Below, in pieces: positions 10,422 through 23,732 of a DNA stretch of 64,000 bases (positions are counted from its first letter, which is position 1; each line of letters starts with the position of its first letter). The notes beneath the pieces were generated by a model. The model was not told the DNA's origin. It saw nothing but the letters and a program-made list of their open reading frames with translations, and ran no database searches. This DNA comes from Micrasema longulum (Eukaryota; Arthropoda; Insecta; Trichoptera; Brachycentridae): positions 1 through 64,000 of the forward strand of contig JAGVSM010001211.1 in assembly GCA_022494885.1 (NCBI GenBank). Direction: 5' to 3'. The translations under genes and the position numbers were made by a program.

Positions 10422-10819
10422 ATGAAAAATGTTTATATTATTTTTTTGTAAAATGAATGTAATAATCCGTAAGGGTTTATAAATAAATTTTCAATAAAAA
10501 AAAATAAAAGAAAATAAAAAATATATCTTGAGATAAAAAATTACACTATTTTTAAATGATACGCGTTAGTTTTGAGTTTTATTTTTTCATTATACAATAT
10601 TTTGAGGTACTTATAAGTATCTATATATTATTATAAATGATGGAAAAAATCATAAATGGAAATACGCTGTTGTTTGAGTTAGTATTGGCTTGGATAAAAT
10701 ACATTATGTTATTCATATTGGAATGTGAAATCAGGTAATGAGTTTGGAAAGAGAGAGAAAGAGGGACAAAGGAAATAAAAGGAATAAAAATGTGAGTTTT
10801 AAAAAACAATGAAGGTAGT

Positions 10820-11170
10820 TCAGGGTCCTGAGGATTTATAGTAGTGTTTCAGGCGTTTCTTGAAAGTGGCTAGGTTGGTGCATTTTTTATATGAAGAGGT
10901 AGCTCTTCCCAAAGTCTAGCACCTTGAACAGAAAAGGAATAGCTAAAAAATGATGTGCTATGTCGAGGAATGGAAAGTGTTGTCTCCTGAGAAGCGCGAA
11001 GCGAAAGACCATGATCAGAAAGGTAAATGAAATTCCGAGCAAGAAATTTACTGACACAATGTTATTCCCGACTTGTGAAAATACCCTTTTTAAAGGATTT
11101 TTGTGGCATTGCCTCCAAGTCAGTGCAACGTCATGCGAGTATTGGGGGCAATTGAAAACGTGCATTGTTC
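10820..11170 (-). pseudogene. CR1-like LINE pol C-terminus, frameshifted
   Basis: On the minus strand the frame reads DHGLSLRASQETTLSIPRHS, then SVQGARLWEELPLHIKNAPT. After a one-base shift near 10880 it reads LATFKKRLKHYY to a stop at 10820. The WxxLP...FKxxLK ending is typical of CR1-like pol proteins. The upstream part to 11170 is less clear. The overlapping plus-strand ORF at 10960 is a shadow of this remnant. Confidence 0.72.
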
Positions 11171-11205
11171 AATTAAGACGGGCGGTTATTTCGGTGCCTC
11201 GTGTT

Positions 11206-11262
11206 GCTCTACTCTACACTCTACACTCTATACTTTATACTATATACTTTATACTGAACACA
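11206..11262. repeat. CTACACT/ATACTTT microsatellite-like run
   Basis: Imperfect 7-bp units of the CTACACT and ATACTTT type repeat about seven times. Confidence 0.65.
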
Positions 11263-13839
11263 TAATACTTACATAATGCCTACAATGCTGTACGAACGTT
11301 CTCTGTTCTATGTCAGTGTCACCGAGTACACGCTGCGGTTATGTTTTCAACTTTTTTTAAAGCGTTCAATGAAGAATAGTCTGTATGGCTCATTGATTTA
11401 TCACCGGATAGCGTGTTTGGCCGCTTCAAATTCATTTCACAACCTTTATTATTATTAAATCCACATTTAACTTAATGATTCCGTATTCTAAAATCTACAT
11501 AATGTGTTTCATAATATTGCCTAGGTGTTTTTAATGGCACCTTGTTTGGACAGAAAAATGAACGTACGTACGATTTATGGCATCACGTCCCGACGCTCGA
11601 ATCAACAATAAGTTTTATTTATTTATTTCTTCAACAGCTTATGCCTTTAACAAAGTATAATAATAATAAAAAACTACGCAGCACTTGTTTCTATAAACAA
11701 AGTGAACTAAAAAATTTAGTGGCAAATAGAAAAAAAATCATACGCATTTAAATTCGTAACAAGCATACAGTGAAAGTACTCCCTTCCCACACCCGAAAAA
11801 GTGTTTTAAAGGCCGTTGGTCTTCCTATCGGCTCCGGTCATACAAAAAGAAATGTTTTTTTTTTCGTCAAAAACGAGTTACTCTTTTAAATTAAAAAAAT
11901 ATTGTGTTTCGTAAATCGTTTTTTAATTGAATTTAACTCTTGTAATTCCTTTACTGCCCCTTTCACTTTAGCATACGAGACAAAATAAAAAGTAAAAGCT
12001 TTGGATTGACAGAGTAAATGCATCATAACGTATTCCTTTTTAAGTAATCAGCGCCAGAGAAGTATCGATTCAATAATATCAATTTGAATAAGAATAAACG
12101 AAATAAATCTTTATTTTCTTGTTTGTTTTGCTAACATGTTGAGCCGTGGAAAACGTAAGTTCTTAGCGTAGTTTGAGCTATGAAAATCGACAGAGAAGGC
12201 AATAGCTTGCCTCGTTTTACGCTGTCTCATATAAAAAATAAATAAAATTCGAGAGTTCGGGACTGTCCAAAATATTATTCAATATCTCGAACAGCAGCAC
12301 TAAATCTGATATTTCTATTCTATCACTAATTTGTCAGAATTTTATCCGCTACAATTACAGTCTAGCTCTTCAGTGGGAAATTTTAACTTAAAATTAATGA
12401 ACCTTAAAAACTTGTGTTGAACCTTCTCCACGCTATTTGTGTAGGAAACATAATGAGGGGACCAAACGGGGAAGCCATACTCTGACTTCTTACTAAGGTC
12501 ATCTATGTATAATGCTTTCAATAAAACGACAGATTTAATTTTATTTTAACCAATTTTGTAGGTATTCATGTGTGCGCATATCCCTTTTTAACTGTAAGGA
12601 ATACACCATTTCTTTGAATAACCTTTAAGAATGGTTAGAAGATATTTTTCGTAGGCACAGACATAATTATTGTCACGAACGAGAATCATCATGTGATGTT
12701 TCACCAAGCGCTTTGTATGATTTTGTTTATCCATATGTTTTTTCGCGACACTTTTTGTTAGTTTTGCTCTTTCGTCACATAAATACATAAATTTAGATTA
12801 TGTATGAAAAATATTATCGAATTCACGGTCAATGCCACGCGTTTGCCTTATGCCGCCAAGGACGAACTAACCACATGTTACACACATCATTACATTTCTC
12901 TTGAATGCATAATGAATCAACCGATTCAGCAGTCTTGTTTGTTTTGTATTTAACACTCGTGTCGGTGAGGCAGTTTTCTCAATTTATTTTTAGTTCCCCA
13001 TCGGAACGCCAGCAGATGGAACAATCATTTATTAATGGTTCAATGTATCTTTCTTTCATCCATAGATTCTCTTCTACGCGGTTAGGGATTGTTGTTTTCT
13101 TCTTACCGCGCCATTTTAGTTGTTCCGTTTGATCGATAAGTGAGTAAAAGTAAGTTTTTGGCCGTTGAAGTTTTTTTTCCGCAACTGCTTTAAATTCTCG
13201 TTCATTCTCTTACTCTACGAATGCGCATGCGCACGTAGAGCGAACTAAATGGAAAACTTTAACATGTGCACGATCCGTAATCTCTGTTGGAATATTTCAA
13301 AGCTATTTGTTAGCTCTATATTCCGCTACATCTACTATAAGTACCATTACGGCTGAACTCGCCACTGAGCCGATTCCATTGAACGTTTCTTTTCATTGTC
13401 GCCAAGCGGCGAATAAAATATTGGAATGACAAAACATGCATATTATTGCTTATCAGATGCAAATTACATAGCTACTCGCTCAGGTACTAAGTGCAGTTAT
13501 TACGTTGGAATTATTTATACGCTTTATATTGACATGCCTCGATTAGCATATAAATAATTGTATTATTTTTCAACGTTTTTTTCCGACGTAAATTAGTACA
13601 CGTTAATGATAAAACATAGGTATAATTATGCAATGTGATTTTGCCACTCGGTTTGCAAAAAAATATCAATAAATAAAACCCTTTGAAACTATTTCGCGTT
13701 TCTTCAGCTCGTTGGTGGAATTCACGGAATAAACGCATAATTGCGTCATCGAGCATTTGGAGACTTTGTATGAACGTTAGAAATTTACATCGATATGTGT
13801 TTCGAGTGAAACTTAGCGTAAATACCGCGACGTGTTTTG
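11263..13839. other. Intergenic sequence, no gene seen
   Basis: The short ORFs here have no recognisable family features, and I saw no repeat shared with the rest of the window. Confidence 0.4.
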
Positions 13840-14340
13840 GAACGCGGCCATTTGTTGTTTACGTGAAATGAAATTCTGGCGGATGTGCAGCGCATTCGGC
13901 GTGCGGCCGAGCTGCACCTCGTAAGACTGGTAGTCTGCTTGTCTGGTACGACGCAGCGGTCCCGAACGGGCCCGTGATGCAACGAGAGAACCGTGGCAGA
14001 TACCCAAAGGAGACCAAACTGTCGGCCAGGGCCCGGCCGCCGGCCGCCGACCGAGTGGTTATTACTACTCGATTGGCAAGTGGGTGCAAGAAACTCGCTC
14101 TCCCCCATACAATATAGACTGGATTTCAACGTGCTCCGCCTTTCGTCGCGGCTTTTTATCTATGAAATCCATATGGGAGCCATGCCAACAGAACCGGTCT
14201 ATCTGATCAATCATTCCCGACTTAGTGTCGAGTGGGGAGCGAGGGAATACACCGCAATGGCCGACAGTCGAGTGCTTGTATCTGGACCCCTTTCTGCCCC
14301 GGCAGCGGCTAGTTTCGTTGCCAGTTGCCACCGGTGATCA
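13840..14340. other. GC-rich island, function unknown
   Basis: Base composition is clearly richer in G+C than the surroundings, including the palindromic block GGCCCGGCCGCCGGCCGCCG near 14029-14048. Several overlapping ORFs of 60-114 codons occur on both strands. None has a family signature, and the overlap is what GC-rich DNA gives by chance. It could be a promoter/CpG-rich regulatory region or an old element. Confidence 0.35.
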
Positions 14341-16677
14341 ATAAATGCTGTGTTGCTTCTTCGATCAACCTTTTCCTTTTGTGTCATTCGACTAAACCCC
14401 AACAATACTCGCTTCATGCAACGGGGAACCTTGCGGCGAATTCAGATTCTGCTATCCCCAAATAAATCTTACTGAAAATATGTTTCATTATGTTGCGAAG
14501 CAAATTGGTTTTGTGGATATTTTTTTTCGTTCAAGTCGTTTTTAGCGAAGATTGTGAAAGTTGGCATTTTTCTGTCGCGCGGCTCGGCTTACGAAATTCG
14601 CGTATTTAGTTGAATAGGCGAATAACGCCATCTGTTTTTTTATTCGTAAACTGCCATTGTTATAAACAAATGAATTATTTATACATTATCGTCACTAATA
14701 CAATACATACCGCACATCCAACGAATAGCGAGTCACCTTCCGAGATTCTACCTACACCCTTGAATATTTAATAAATGTTTGTTTCGCGAAAAATGATTAC
14801 CCGTTTTTCAACTTACGCATTATTTGACGATATCAAATCTTAGAGCGCATTTTACACGTGCTGTTGATACTAAATAGGTAATAAGTTTTACGAACGTTGA
14901 GCTTTGCTCCGTTGGCGTTGGCGTGTGTTCTGAGGTAAACATGTACATGTGGGTATTGATTTCTCGTAATCTCTCTAGGCTCGTGTGTATGCGAGAATTT
15001 CTGTCGATGCATAAGAATAGCGAATGTTTGTTTCGACGAAAATACCGCGAATAGACTCGCATAATTCCTTTCCTCGCTCGCTATTTGTGTCCGTTCTCGG
15101 GGAGGGGTGGGGCAGGGCGGTGTGGGCGGTCAATGTCAAGTTCAAAGCTTGGTTTACTCTGTAGTGGCGGATGGCGCGCGGGGCGTGGGAGGGGAAGGGG
15201 AGCGGGCAATGAGGCCCGTCCAGACGGCATCGGCCGACTACAAGAGTCGACGGTACGTAATGCAGCGAACTCTATCATCTGTTAGGCGAAATAATATCCC
15301 TGATCTGGAAAATAAAACTTTTTTACGAGATGGCTATGTTTTAGCAAGATCCCAATGCATTGTTTTATGCCAAAAAAGTAGAGATTAAATACAATATAGA
15401 TTTGTTGTGACGATGAAGCAGCGATGGAAGTTTTCTTGTTTTGTAGCGATAAATCTGACTTCCGAAGCAAATCGATTCGGTACGTTAATAATCCTCCATT
15501 CCCGCAAACTATAATTTTGTTTTTGGCGTTATTTGAGTTATTAAGACATATATAACCCACATAGTAGTAATTTAGATCGTTCAATTGTTAATTAAAGGTT
15601 ATATCCACCTATCGTTCGTTACAAAATGTATGCTTAGTGAAACATTTTGGTAATAAAAAATAACGCGTGAGCCTCACTAATCACCAACCACGTAGGAAAT
15701 ATGGATGTATCTATAAAGTACTCGACCGCCGCACAAGTTGTGCCTTTGAATCTTCATAAAAACTTTCCGGAGTAAAATTTAGCTCCACAGTTCTTGACGA
15801 TTGTGAAAATAAACACGACTATAAAAGAATAACTTTTTAGTAGCTTGATATTTATAACAGTTGTTTACATGCTTCGACTTCGGCCAACCAAATAATAACA
15901 AAACGAAATTAGAATCGCGTGTTTTTTTTACTGTAACCATACGATACATATAAGAGTTATTGCAAATTGCCACACGGAATCAGCCGATTTCTGATCGATT
16001 CATCGACTATCCAAGATCAAATCTCAGAACTTCCACGAAAAACTGTTTTGCTACATAATAGTCATAATACATACATTATGCACATTGCAAGCTGTGAACA
16101 ATAATTATAAAGGGTTCGGGTTCAGCAATATTGTATAATATCTTGTATGCGTTTCCAGTTGACTGTCTTTCTTTCTTAATTTAAAAAAAGTATATTGTTT
16201 AATGTCCTCGGCACGGGAAACCCCAGTGAGGTCACATTATTTTTATTATTAATTATAGTTTGTAAGCGAAAAAAATGAATAAAGAAATAAATAAATAAAA
16301 TTAATACATTAATTATCTTAGTCATTTTTTATTTGTTCATTTACACACCCTCAGCGGGCTTTTACAGTTTTGTATTAACGGTCAGTGCACTTAAATCTTT
16401 AATAGCCTTTATTTGTGTGTGCGCAACAGAAAGTTTTATATAAAGTATATTTTATAATGAACACTTAATATACATATAAGGGTGGGCATATTGCCTTACA
16501 CTATTTTCTTCTTACCTACCCAAATCGTTCAGTTTGAGAAAATAAGAAGTATATGGACACATTATAGGCACCAATACAGTATCGTATAATTATATACAAA
16601 AATAAACTAAAAATCTACACTATACTATGAAGAGAGGAGGGGAATGGAAAGGGAAGAAGGAAAAAGGAAAAACGGCA
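14341..16677. other. Intergenic sequence with a G-rich patch
   Basis: A G-rich patch at about 15097-15215 (GGGGAGGGGTGGGGCAGGGCGG type) stands out and produces mirrored ORFs on both strands. No gene or repeat family was recognised elsewhere. Confidence 0.4.
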
Positions 16678-16942
16678 TATCGTCGGGTTTCTGGCACAAG
16701 TTGGTAACTAAATTTTACTAGTTGTGAGTTGAGATATTGCACTTTTAAAGTTAAAATCTTTTCTCAAATCAACAATTCAAATAAAACTCCAACCTGAATA
16801 TTGTAAAATATTATGTTTTGTGGGTATTTATAAAATATAAAATATTGATACTTTTTAAACGAGATTATTTGATAACATTTATGAAAACATGGCATTTTTC
16901 TAAAATTTGTAGTAACCAACACGTGCCAGAAACCCGACGATA
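16678..16942. mobile_element. MITE with 32-bp inverted termini
   Basis: Terminal arms 16678-16709 and 16911-16942 match at 29 of 32 positions when inverted, starting TATCGTCGGGTTTCTGGCAC. The 265-bp total, AT-rich interior and lack of coding capacity fit a non-autonomous DNA transposon. Flanking AT or TA could be the target duplication. Confidence 0.75.
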
Positions 16943-19900
16943 CGATATAATGTCTGTATTCGCACAAACAAATATTGTACGTTTACTTGGTCTCCTGGCA
17001 TGCACTTATACATCAAACTTTCAAACGCACCGTGAAACGTGGAAATTATTCATTAAAAAGTTAACGTCACAGAAAAAATCATATATGATGTGAAATTGTA
17101 ACAAAAGAAAAATGGTATCAGGATTTGAATTGTATTGTTTATGACAAAAATTATCTCGTGATAGCATCGTCCCAAGTCAACACTCTCTGGTCCCGTGGAA
17201 TTGGGACTTATGTCTGAAAAAATGTATGATAAAGTACCTACTGTAAAAAAATAATTAATTAATTAAAGTACGAAAATATTACTTAAGTTGTGACACTAAC
17301 TTAGCGATCTTGAAACGATTAAAAAAAAACGTCAATTTGAATTGTAGTAGGTAGTGGATATTAGGTACAAGTTAATATAGTTGTGGGAAAATTCGTTATC
17401 TTTGGCACTAACAAGTGGTAGTACTAGGTAGTAAAGATAATTTGAAATTTCAAACAATCATTCCAATGTTCGTTCAGAAAGTTCCAGCAAATTTTGCCGA
17501 TTATTTTCTCAAAATCCATTCAGGATACGACTGATGAAAAGTTTACCCCTGACAAGGCTACATTTATGCCAACGGCCATTCTAGATTATCGAGCATAATA
17601 GCGTCTCTACCCACGACCTAGGTTTACTATTTATGCCTTATTGAATATAATTTTCAAGCTGTTTATTTCCATTAGGTCCACGTAGGAGTAGGAGCATATA
17701 ATTTGTTGCACGCGCTGTAGCGCTGTACTCTTCGTTAGTATTTTGTTGCTCGGTATGAGTCCCTAAACTAATTTATTCATGGCGTGTTCCAACACGAATA
17801 TAATATTGCGCAACGTGCGGTTGTCTGAATGTACCCTAAACGTATTTAAAAACAGTTTCTTCACTGTGAATTTTAAATATGTAATAGAATTTTCGCTTTG
17901 GTTCTGATCGATATTAATTTTCAGCTATGTGAATCTTCTAATTATTAAATTTCACGATTTATTTCTTGTTTTATGCAAGGTCGCTCAAAAATAGCTTTTA
18001 ATACATTGTAAATGTCTACATTATAATATTTATTTATTTAACAAATTGTAGTCTGCATTACTTTACGGGCTGTTTAACCCATCACGTAATGCAGACTGTA
18101 AATGCAAGTTAGAAGTTCATGAATAGAAATTAATATGTCTCTCGCCAATATACAATTTATATTATTTAACTTAACAAGAACTCGAGGCTTGAAACTTGGA
18201 ATACTAATCGACTGTCGATTGATGTTCTGAAACATTTCTACTTCAAACTTTTTCTCCAAAATTTAAATCAATTGTTTACCTTCACTTTCCTTTGCTCCTG
18301 GGAACAGAGTACGTATATTTATGGGCGTATTTTGTTCACGGTTGTCATTTCAATGAGTTAAAGGGCATGTAATGTTAATAATACTATTTTCCGTATATTC
18401 ATTATATCGTATTGGGCCCTACTCATAAACTCGGTATAAAGTTATGCCCAGGCTTAAAAATGTATGTTAGTATTGGAAGGCAGTAGGTACGCGAAACTCC
18501 TTAATTCTGGGTTTTAAAAAACTTGATACATTCATCGCATTATCAAATAACTATCAACAAAAATCCATCCAGGAAACTCGAGTTTATTGTAATATTTGTT
18601 ATTAAATTTTTGTTATCTATAAGTAGATGAATTAGGTCCCGGTAGATTTTTTCAATGGCTTATTTTGTACGTACTATGGGTGCCTAGTTTAAACTTCTTC
18701 ACTCAATGGTTTTTATCAGTCAACAAGTCCATTTACAATGCATAATTCATAACTTTCATGTAATGACGCTTCACTGTCCACTAAATTATTTGACTGACGT
18801 CACTAATTGACAGCATTCGGTTGATGCGGTTTATTGAACGTACTCCGCGCTCAAATCATCATTATTGTGAAATTCTCCATTGCAAACCACGATTATTATT
18901 GATTAAGTACACGTATTATAAGTCAATCGACTGCATCCTTCGCTTACCTCACATTTGTTATATTAACGTCAGCCTAGAATTTGTTTTATTTTATCTCGTA
19001 TACTTAACTTAGTTATTAATCTTGTTTTTTTTTATGATGTATATCATGAGTATTCATGCTGTGACTGTGTCAACTAATTGCTCGTCCCATCTCAATACAA
19101 GACTTTTAGTCTTTTTCTTGTATTTTTAGTCAAATGATGTGTAATAAACAACCACAAAACAAATAAAAGTGGAATAAAACTATAAAGTATTTTTATTATT
19201 ATAATAAACAACCTATAAGTAAATAAATAAATACATAAATAAATTAAAAGCATGTGGTGATAATTTTAATGAACCTTCAAGACGGTTGAATGTCAAAGTC
19301 AAATCAATATTATCTTCGAAATTGGCTTATCAATCTGTGTAAATAGTTTGATTTTTTAGTATATAAATCATCAATGTCACGGCTATCCCGTCAAGTTTGT
19401 TGATATGATTATTTGAACAAATGTGCCGCTATGTTTATATCTCTGTAAGTTTTTAATATTATCGATTCATATTTTAAACTGATTTTCAAGAATGACACAT
19501 AAATATATACTTTCGACCTTTATTTTACATCTAGATTTCGTCTTAATCCATTCTGAGGTAATCTTCCTGTAATAAATTACCTCCTGTAAATGTTTTCGAC
19601 ATTTCACGCATGTGTGGGAGTTATTTCGCATATTGGTTAAGTACATAATTTTGCCCAGAGGATTCCGGTGGCTGATTTCTGGGCAACCAACAGCGCCTCA
19701 AATGACGTAGCATTATAACGCCAACCGCAAATTACTATTAGATGGCGCCAGTAAGTGTAAATTCAGGCTAGATGTGGAGCCGCGGAACTGCTCTTCGTCA
19801 TAATAGCCGACCGTGGTGATTAATAATAATTCTAACGCGAACCAACTTTACCGCCATACGCGGGGCGGGGTATACAAAATGCTCTTTTGCGGTTGCAGTT

Positions 19901-22125
19901 ATAACCGCAGCATCATTTGCTATTCTCGTTGTATTCAGGTCACCTCAGAAATTGATCGAAAACATCAATTATTTCATTTTCTTGTACACTATTCAATGCG
20001 AGTAATTTGAATTAGAGCGAACCTACGCTTGTACGTATATCGTGCTGATTGTGTGACCTACGATTATCATTGTGATTTCTGTCATTGTCTACTTACTCTG
20101 TTTCCAATCAAGATAGATTGTAATCTTATGATGTAACAACACTCAGCACACAACACACTGCAGCGTGTAGCGATGGAGGCCAGTTTGTCACGTGTTGAGT
20201 GTTGAGTAACGTAACATGAGAAGTTAGTACCCATAAACCTACAAGTTGTACTCGCTACTTACAACCCACAAAGTATGAGTACCATCGGTCGACTGCGTCA
20301 GCGGTCAAGCTGACCTCTACTCGCACGAATTACACAAATTCTCAGATTTTACTTTGGGTGCAGGTGAATTACATTTTAATTCCAACATTTTCATTCGTGA
20401 ATTTCGCACACGATTATCTACTAATCAATCGATAATAATCGGTAATTACGTCATTTTAAAAACGTAGGTACTTGTGTAGTGAAAATATTTATGAAGGAAG
20501 CCATTTTTTCTGCTTCCGCCTCGCAGTTAAAATTTATTGATTAATTTAGTTTTTAATTTTATGAAATACGAAGCAAACAAAATCTATTCATCGTCCATTT
20601 GTCTACGGTAGGAAGGTGTTTAGGTGTTGTGTCAGCCGAGTAATCAACGTCAAAATATTTTTTCGTGACGCTATGAACTGTGTTAACAGTTTCAAGCGAC
20701 TGGTATAAACAATTAGGTTCTAATGCCCTTGGTGTTAAGGCTTGCGTGACCCGATAGGAGCCTCCATAATGCGTTTATAATAATGTATCATCTGTTAGAT
20801 GCACTGACGATGTTGCTAAATTTACCTGGTACCTACCATGTTTTTAGTGTTCATTTTGTTTTTAACGCGTGTTCAACATTTCAGTGTTGTTTTATTTTTT
20901 ATTTCAAGTTAACGTACACTGTCCATACCACCCACCATTTTATATATCGCTTATTTCTAATAAACTCATTTCTGTGTGTAATTCGATGTCCTTACGCATA
21001 CTTACATTATTAACGGCATAGCGGATAATCATAAAACGCACATTTCGAAGGACTATGCAATTTTCACGTAGCTTTTGTGTATCAAAAATAATTATAACAT
21101 TTTTATTTAACATAACCAATATACACACATACATGCGTATGAAAATTTTGTTTTGATTGTGTATAAAAATGTCATGTCTGTTATTTATTATGCGAATATT
21201 CAACCAAAAGCCGCAAAGATAAATAATATTACCCATACTTAGCTAATCAAGTGTGTAATGTAGGTTTTTGTTTAGATTGCAAGGCTATTTTATTTTGCAG
21301 AAAATATTTATAAAATAAAACACGTTGCCACAATTTGTTCGTTATAAAATGTCACGGAACTTGGAAAGTATCTTCGCTGAGGCGAACATGTTATACGATA
21401 AATATAAGTTTTTCTCTTCTTGGGATTATGTTTTCCGCCGTGACGAAAGAGTTTCATTATATAACAAATGGAAAAGTGCCGTAGTAATCTATTCACTGCC
21501 ATTCCGGATGTCAATAGAGAAAAATGAACACAAAGGAAGAAAGAATATTCCAGAGAGATGGCGGAGGAGGCGACTTGTATATCTTTAGTATTTTGTGCCT
21601 TTTCTTATATCTGTTATATTTTGCTTTTGACGTTTAGAACGGGACTGACGAAAAATGTCTATGAAAACATTACATGTATACTTTGCTACCCATTTCATAT
21701 GATTAATGTTTTATGTTTCCGATTGTTCCAGGTAAGCATACGTCAGCCATCTTCTTTTAATCCTACTGCTTGTAAGTCTATTATTTTTTTATTAATTCTC
21801 CGATCAAACAATGTTTTACTTATAATTTTAAAAAAATTCTTCGAATTTGACCGTTGAAAGATGGCTAAATATGAAATATCATTTTTTAGGCACATTGAGT
21901 TATGTATATCGCACCTTTATAACAATAATAATGACACTACACAAAATTTGTTAATTTTGAGTAGTGCCACTTGTACTTTTTTTTTATATTTCAAAATTCT
22001 TATTGCCAGTCTAAGCCAAGTATTTCTACTATAAAAACAAACTTCCTATTAATTAAAAGCAATTACTTTATCATGCTCAATATTGTTTCTTATTAATCAT
22101 CACTTTATTTGGTCATTCCGAAAAA
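16943..22125. other. Intergenic sequence, only short structures seen
   Basis: This is 5 kb without a recognisable gene. It holds a perfect 12-bp inverted repeat at 18050-18061/18086-18097 (AGTCTGCATTAC) and a LINE/PLE-tail-like stretch at 19155-19205 similar to 31445-31500. The ORF at 21325-21588 has no family features. Confidence 0.4.
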
Positions 22126-22433
22126 GATTTTGTGTTGTTGTTTAAAGGTGCTATTATATGTTACCGTATTTCTCAGCATTTTGTGTAAACACGCTACGGA
22201 GAAAAAAAATCCTGCATAAACAAATGTACAATACATCTACTGACATTAGAATTAGGCTTGAAACTAAAATTCCGTAACAGATTTTGTATCGTTGTTTAAA
22301 GGTGCTACATGTCACCGTATTTTTCAGCAGTTTGTGTAAACACGCTACAGAGAAAAAAAATCCTGAATACACGAATGTTCAATGCATCTACTGACACTAG
22401 AGTAAATTATTAGGCTTGTAAACTAAAATTCCG
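22126..22433. repeat. Two tandem copies of a ~154-bp repeat
   Basis: Copy 1 (22126-22279) and copy 2 (22280-22433) share a core with TTGTTTAAAGGTGCTA, GTGTAAACACGCTAC, AAATCCTG and CATCTACTGACA. A third relative lies at about 43095-43215, beside a LINE insertion, so this is part of a dispersed family duplicated locally. Confidence 0.75.
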
Positions 22434-22557
22434 ATTTTCAGAGCCCATCGCGGTTCTTCTTCAAAATGTATAAAAAAATGACCTCATGTTTCGCCATCTT
22501 TCAACACATGTAATCTTTAACTATGATACGAAGCAACCTTTGAATAAATGACATTTA

Positions 22558-22620
22558 TTGCAACAGAGAGGGAAAACTATTGATGTCTAGGCATTGACTG
22601 AGCTTATGAACTATCAATAT
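22558..22620 (+). repeat. Dispersed repeat C, partial
   Basis: Starts ATTGCAACAGAGAGGGAAAA and continues GTCTAGGCATTGACTGAGCTTATGAAC. It matches the foldback arm at 7195 and the copies at 41.3, 46.0 and 63.9 kb. Confidence 0.6.
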
Positions 22621-22626
22621 TTCAAA

Positions 22627-23010
22627 ATGTCTCTGTCCAGGCGGATTTAGAGCACAGCTCTTTGTGAAATAGAACTAGAATCCTGGACGAGTCGATGACT
22701 ACTCTCGGGTAAAAATCCTGAATCAGGAAATCGAGTGAAAATATGTCCGCCTCATAGTGTACTAGTTGGCGCGTTTGCCTACCATGCTAGAGGTCCCGAG
22801 TTCGATTCCTGGGAAGATCGGAATGGAATATTGATTGAAAAAGTGGTTCTTCACTGCAATATTTCATGTTCCTGGACTGGCACCCTAAGCGTGAGGCTGA
22901 TCACCTTACCTTCATGTGACAGGTGATCAATATTCGCTGCATTTAATATACCAATGTGGTGGCCTATGCACTATCAGGTGCGGTCAGGGGTATTTATTAT
23001 AATGACATAT
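22627..23010 (+). repeat. SINE family S2, full-length-like copy
   Basis: The best copy of a family with an internal tRNA-like module: A-box-like TAGTTGGCGCGTTTGCC and B-box GAGTTCGATTCC at about 22760-22810. An unrelated 5' domain of about 120 bp with AAAATCCTGAATCAGGAAATC precedes it. The 3' half includes CTGCAATATTTCATG and CTATCAGGTGCGG. Relatives lie at 26.6, 47.4, 48.8 and 49.5 kb. The tRNA-like part could pass for a tRNA gene but lacks paired acceptor ends. Confidence 0.78.
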
Positions 23011-23643
23011 CATGACTGCCTTACTTATTCGTAAACCTGTAGCTCATTCACAAATGACTATCGACGTGCTAATAACCGACATGATAGCAATTTCTCACCA
23101 TGGCTGTTTATCGTATTTGCGATCACAATGGAACATCCGTGAACACCTAATATTAAATGTCAAATTATTTACGTTTCGCGACGTATAATCCTGCTGCGCA
23201 ATCACATATTTCAATTTCACCGGTGTAAATATGGAAAATATTCCAAAACTGCTATTTTTATTTATTTATTGATTATGAATCATGCTATTTATTGCATTTA
23301 GCCGGCGGCGGCGGTTGGCAAGCCAAATTTCAAGAAAAGCAGTCGCCATAGTAATTGTAATTTAATTTTAACTTTTTTGTATTGATACTCCTTACTATTT
23401 TGCAAATGCAATAAATTATATTATATCTTATAGTAAACGCCGATTTTTCGCTAATGAACTGTATTTACTTACGAGGAAAACAAAAAACAAACCGACATGG
23501 ACACGAGCGTTGACTTCGAGAGATTACACACGCGTTGACTTACGACTGCGATAACTTAATCACGTTCATTATTGTTCATTGTGATCGCTTAAATGCTTAG
23601 CATGTTTTCAGACACGTCGATAGTTAATTGTGATTGAGCTACT

Positions 23644-23732
23644 GGGCTGGAATTCCTTACGGATTTATAGCGCGTTTTTACATACTAAATACGCGCTATA
23701 TCGCGCTGTAAATGAGTTCGGAATACCAGCCC
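23644..23732. repeat. 89-bp hairpin repeat
   Basis: Ends GGGCTGGAATTCC and GGAATACCAGCCC pair with one mismatch. Inner AGCGCG/CGCGCT blocks also pair. A small foldback or MITE remnant. Confidence 0.6.

Noticed and set aside
13785..14417. Cluster of ORFs up to 114 codons on both strands
   Set aside because: Overlapping frames on both strands are expected in GC-rich DNA; no conserved motif.
17527..17560. Hammerhead core look-alike CTGATGAAAAG
   Set aside because: No stem II and no GAAA partner at a suitable distance.
22740..22812. Possible tRNA gene
   Set aside because: Good B box but no paired acceptor stem, and the unit recurs within a longer repeat, so it is a SINE module.
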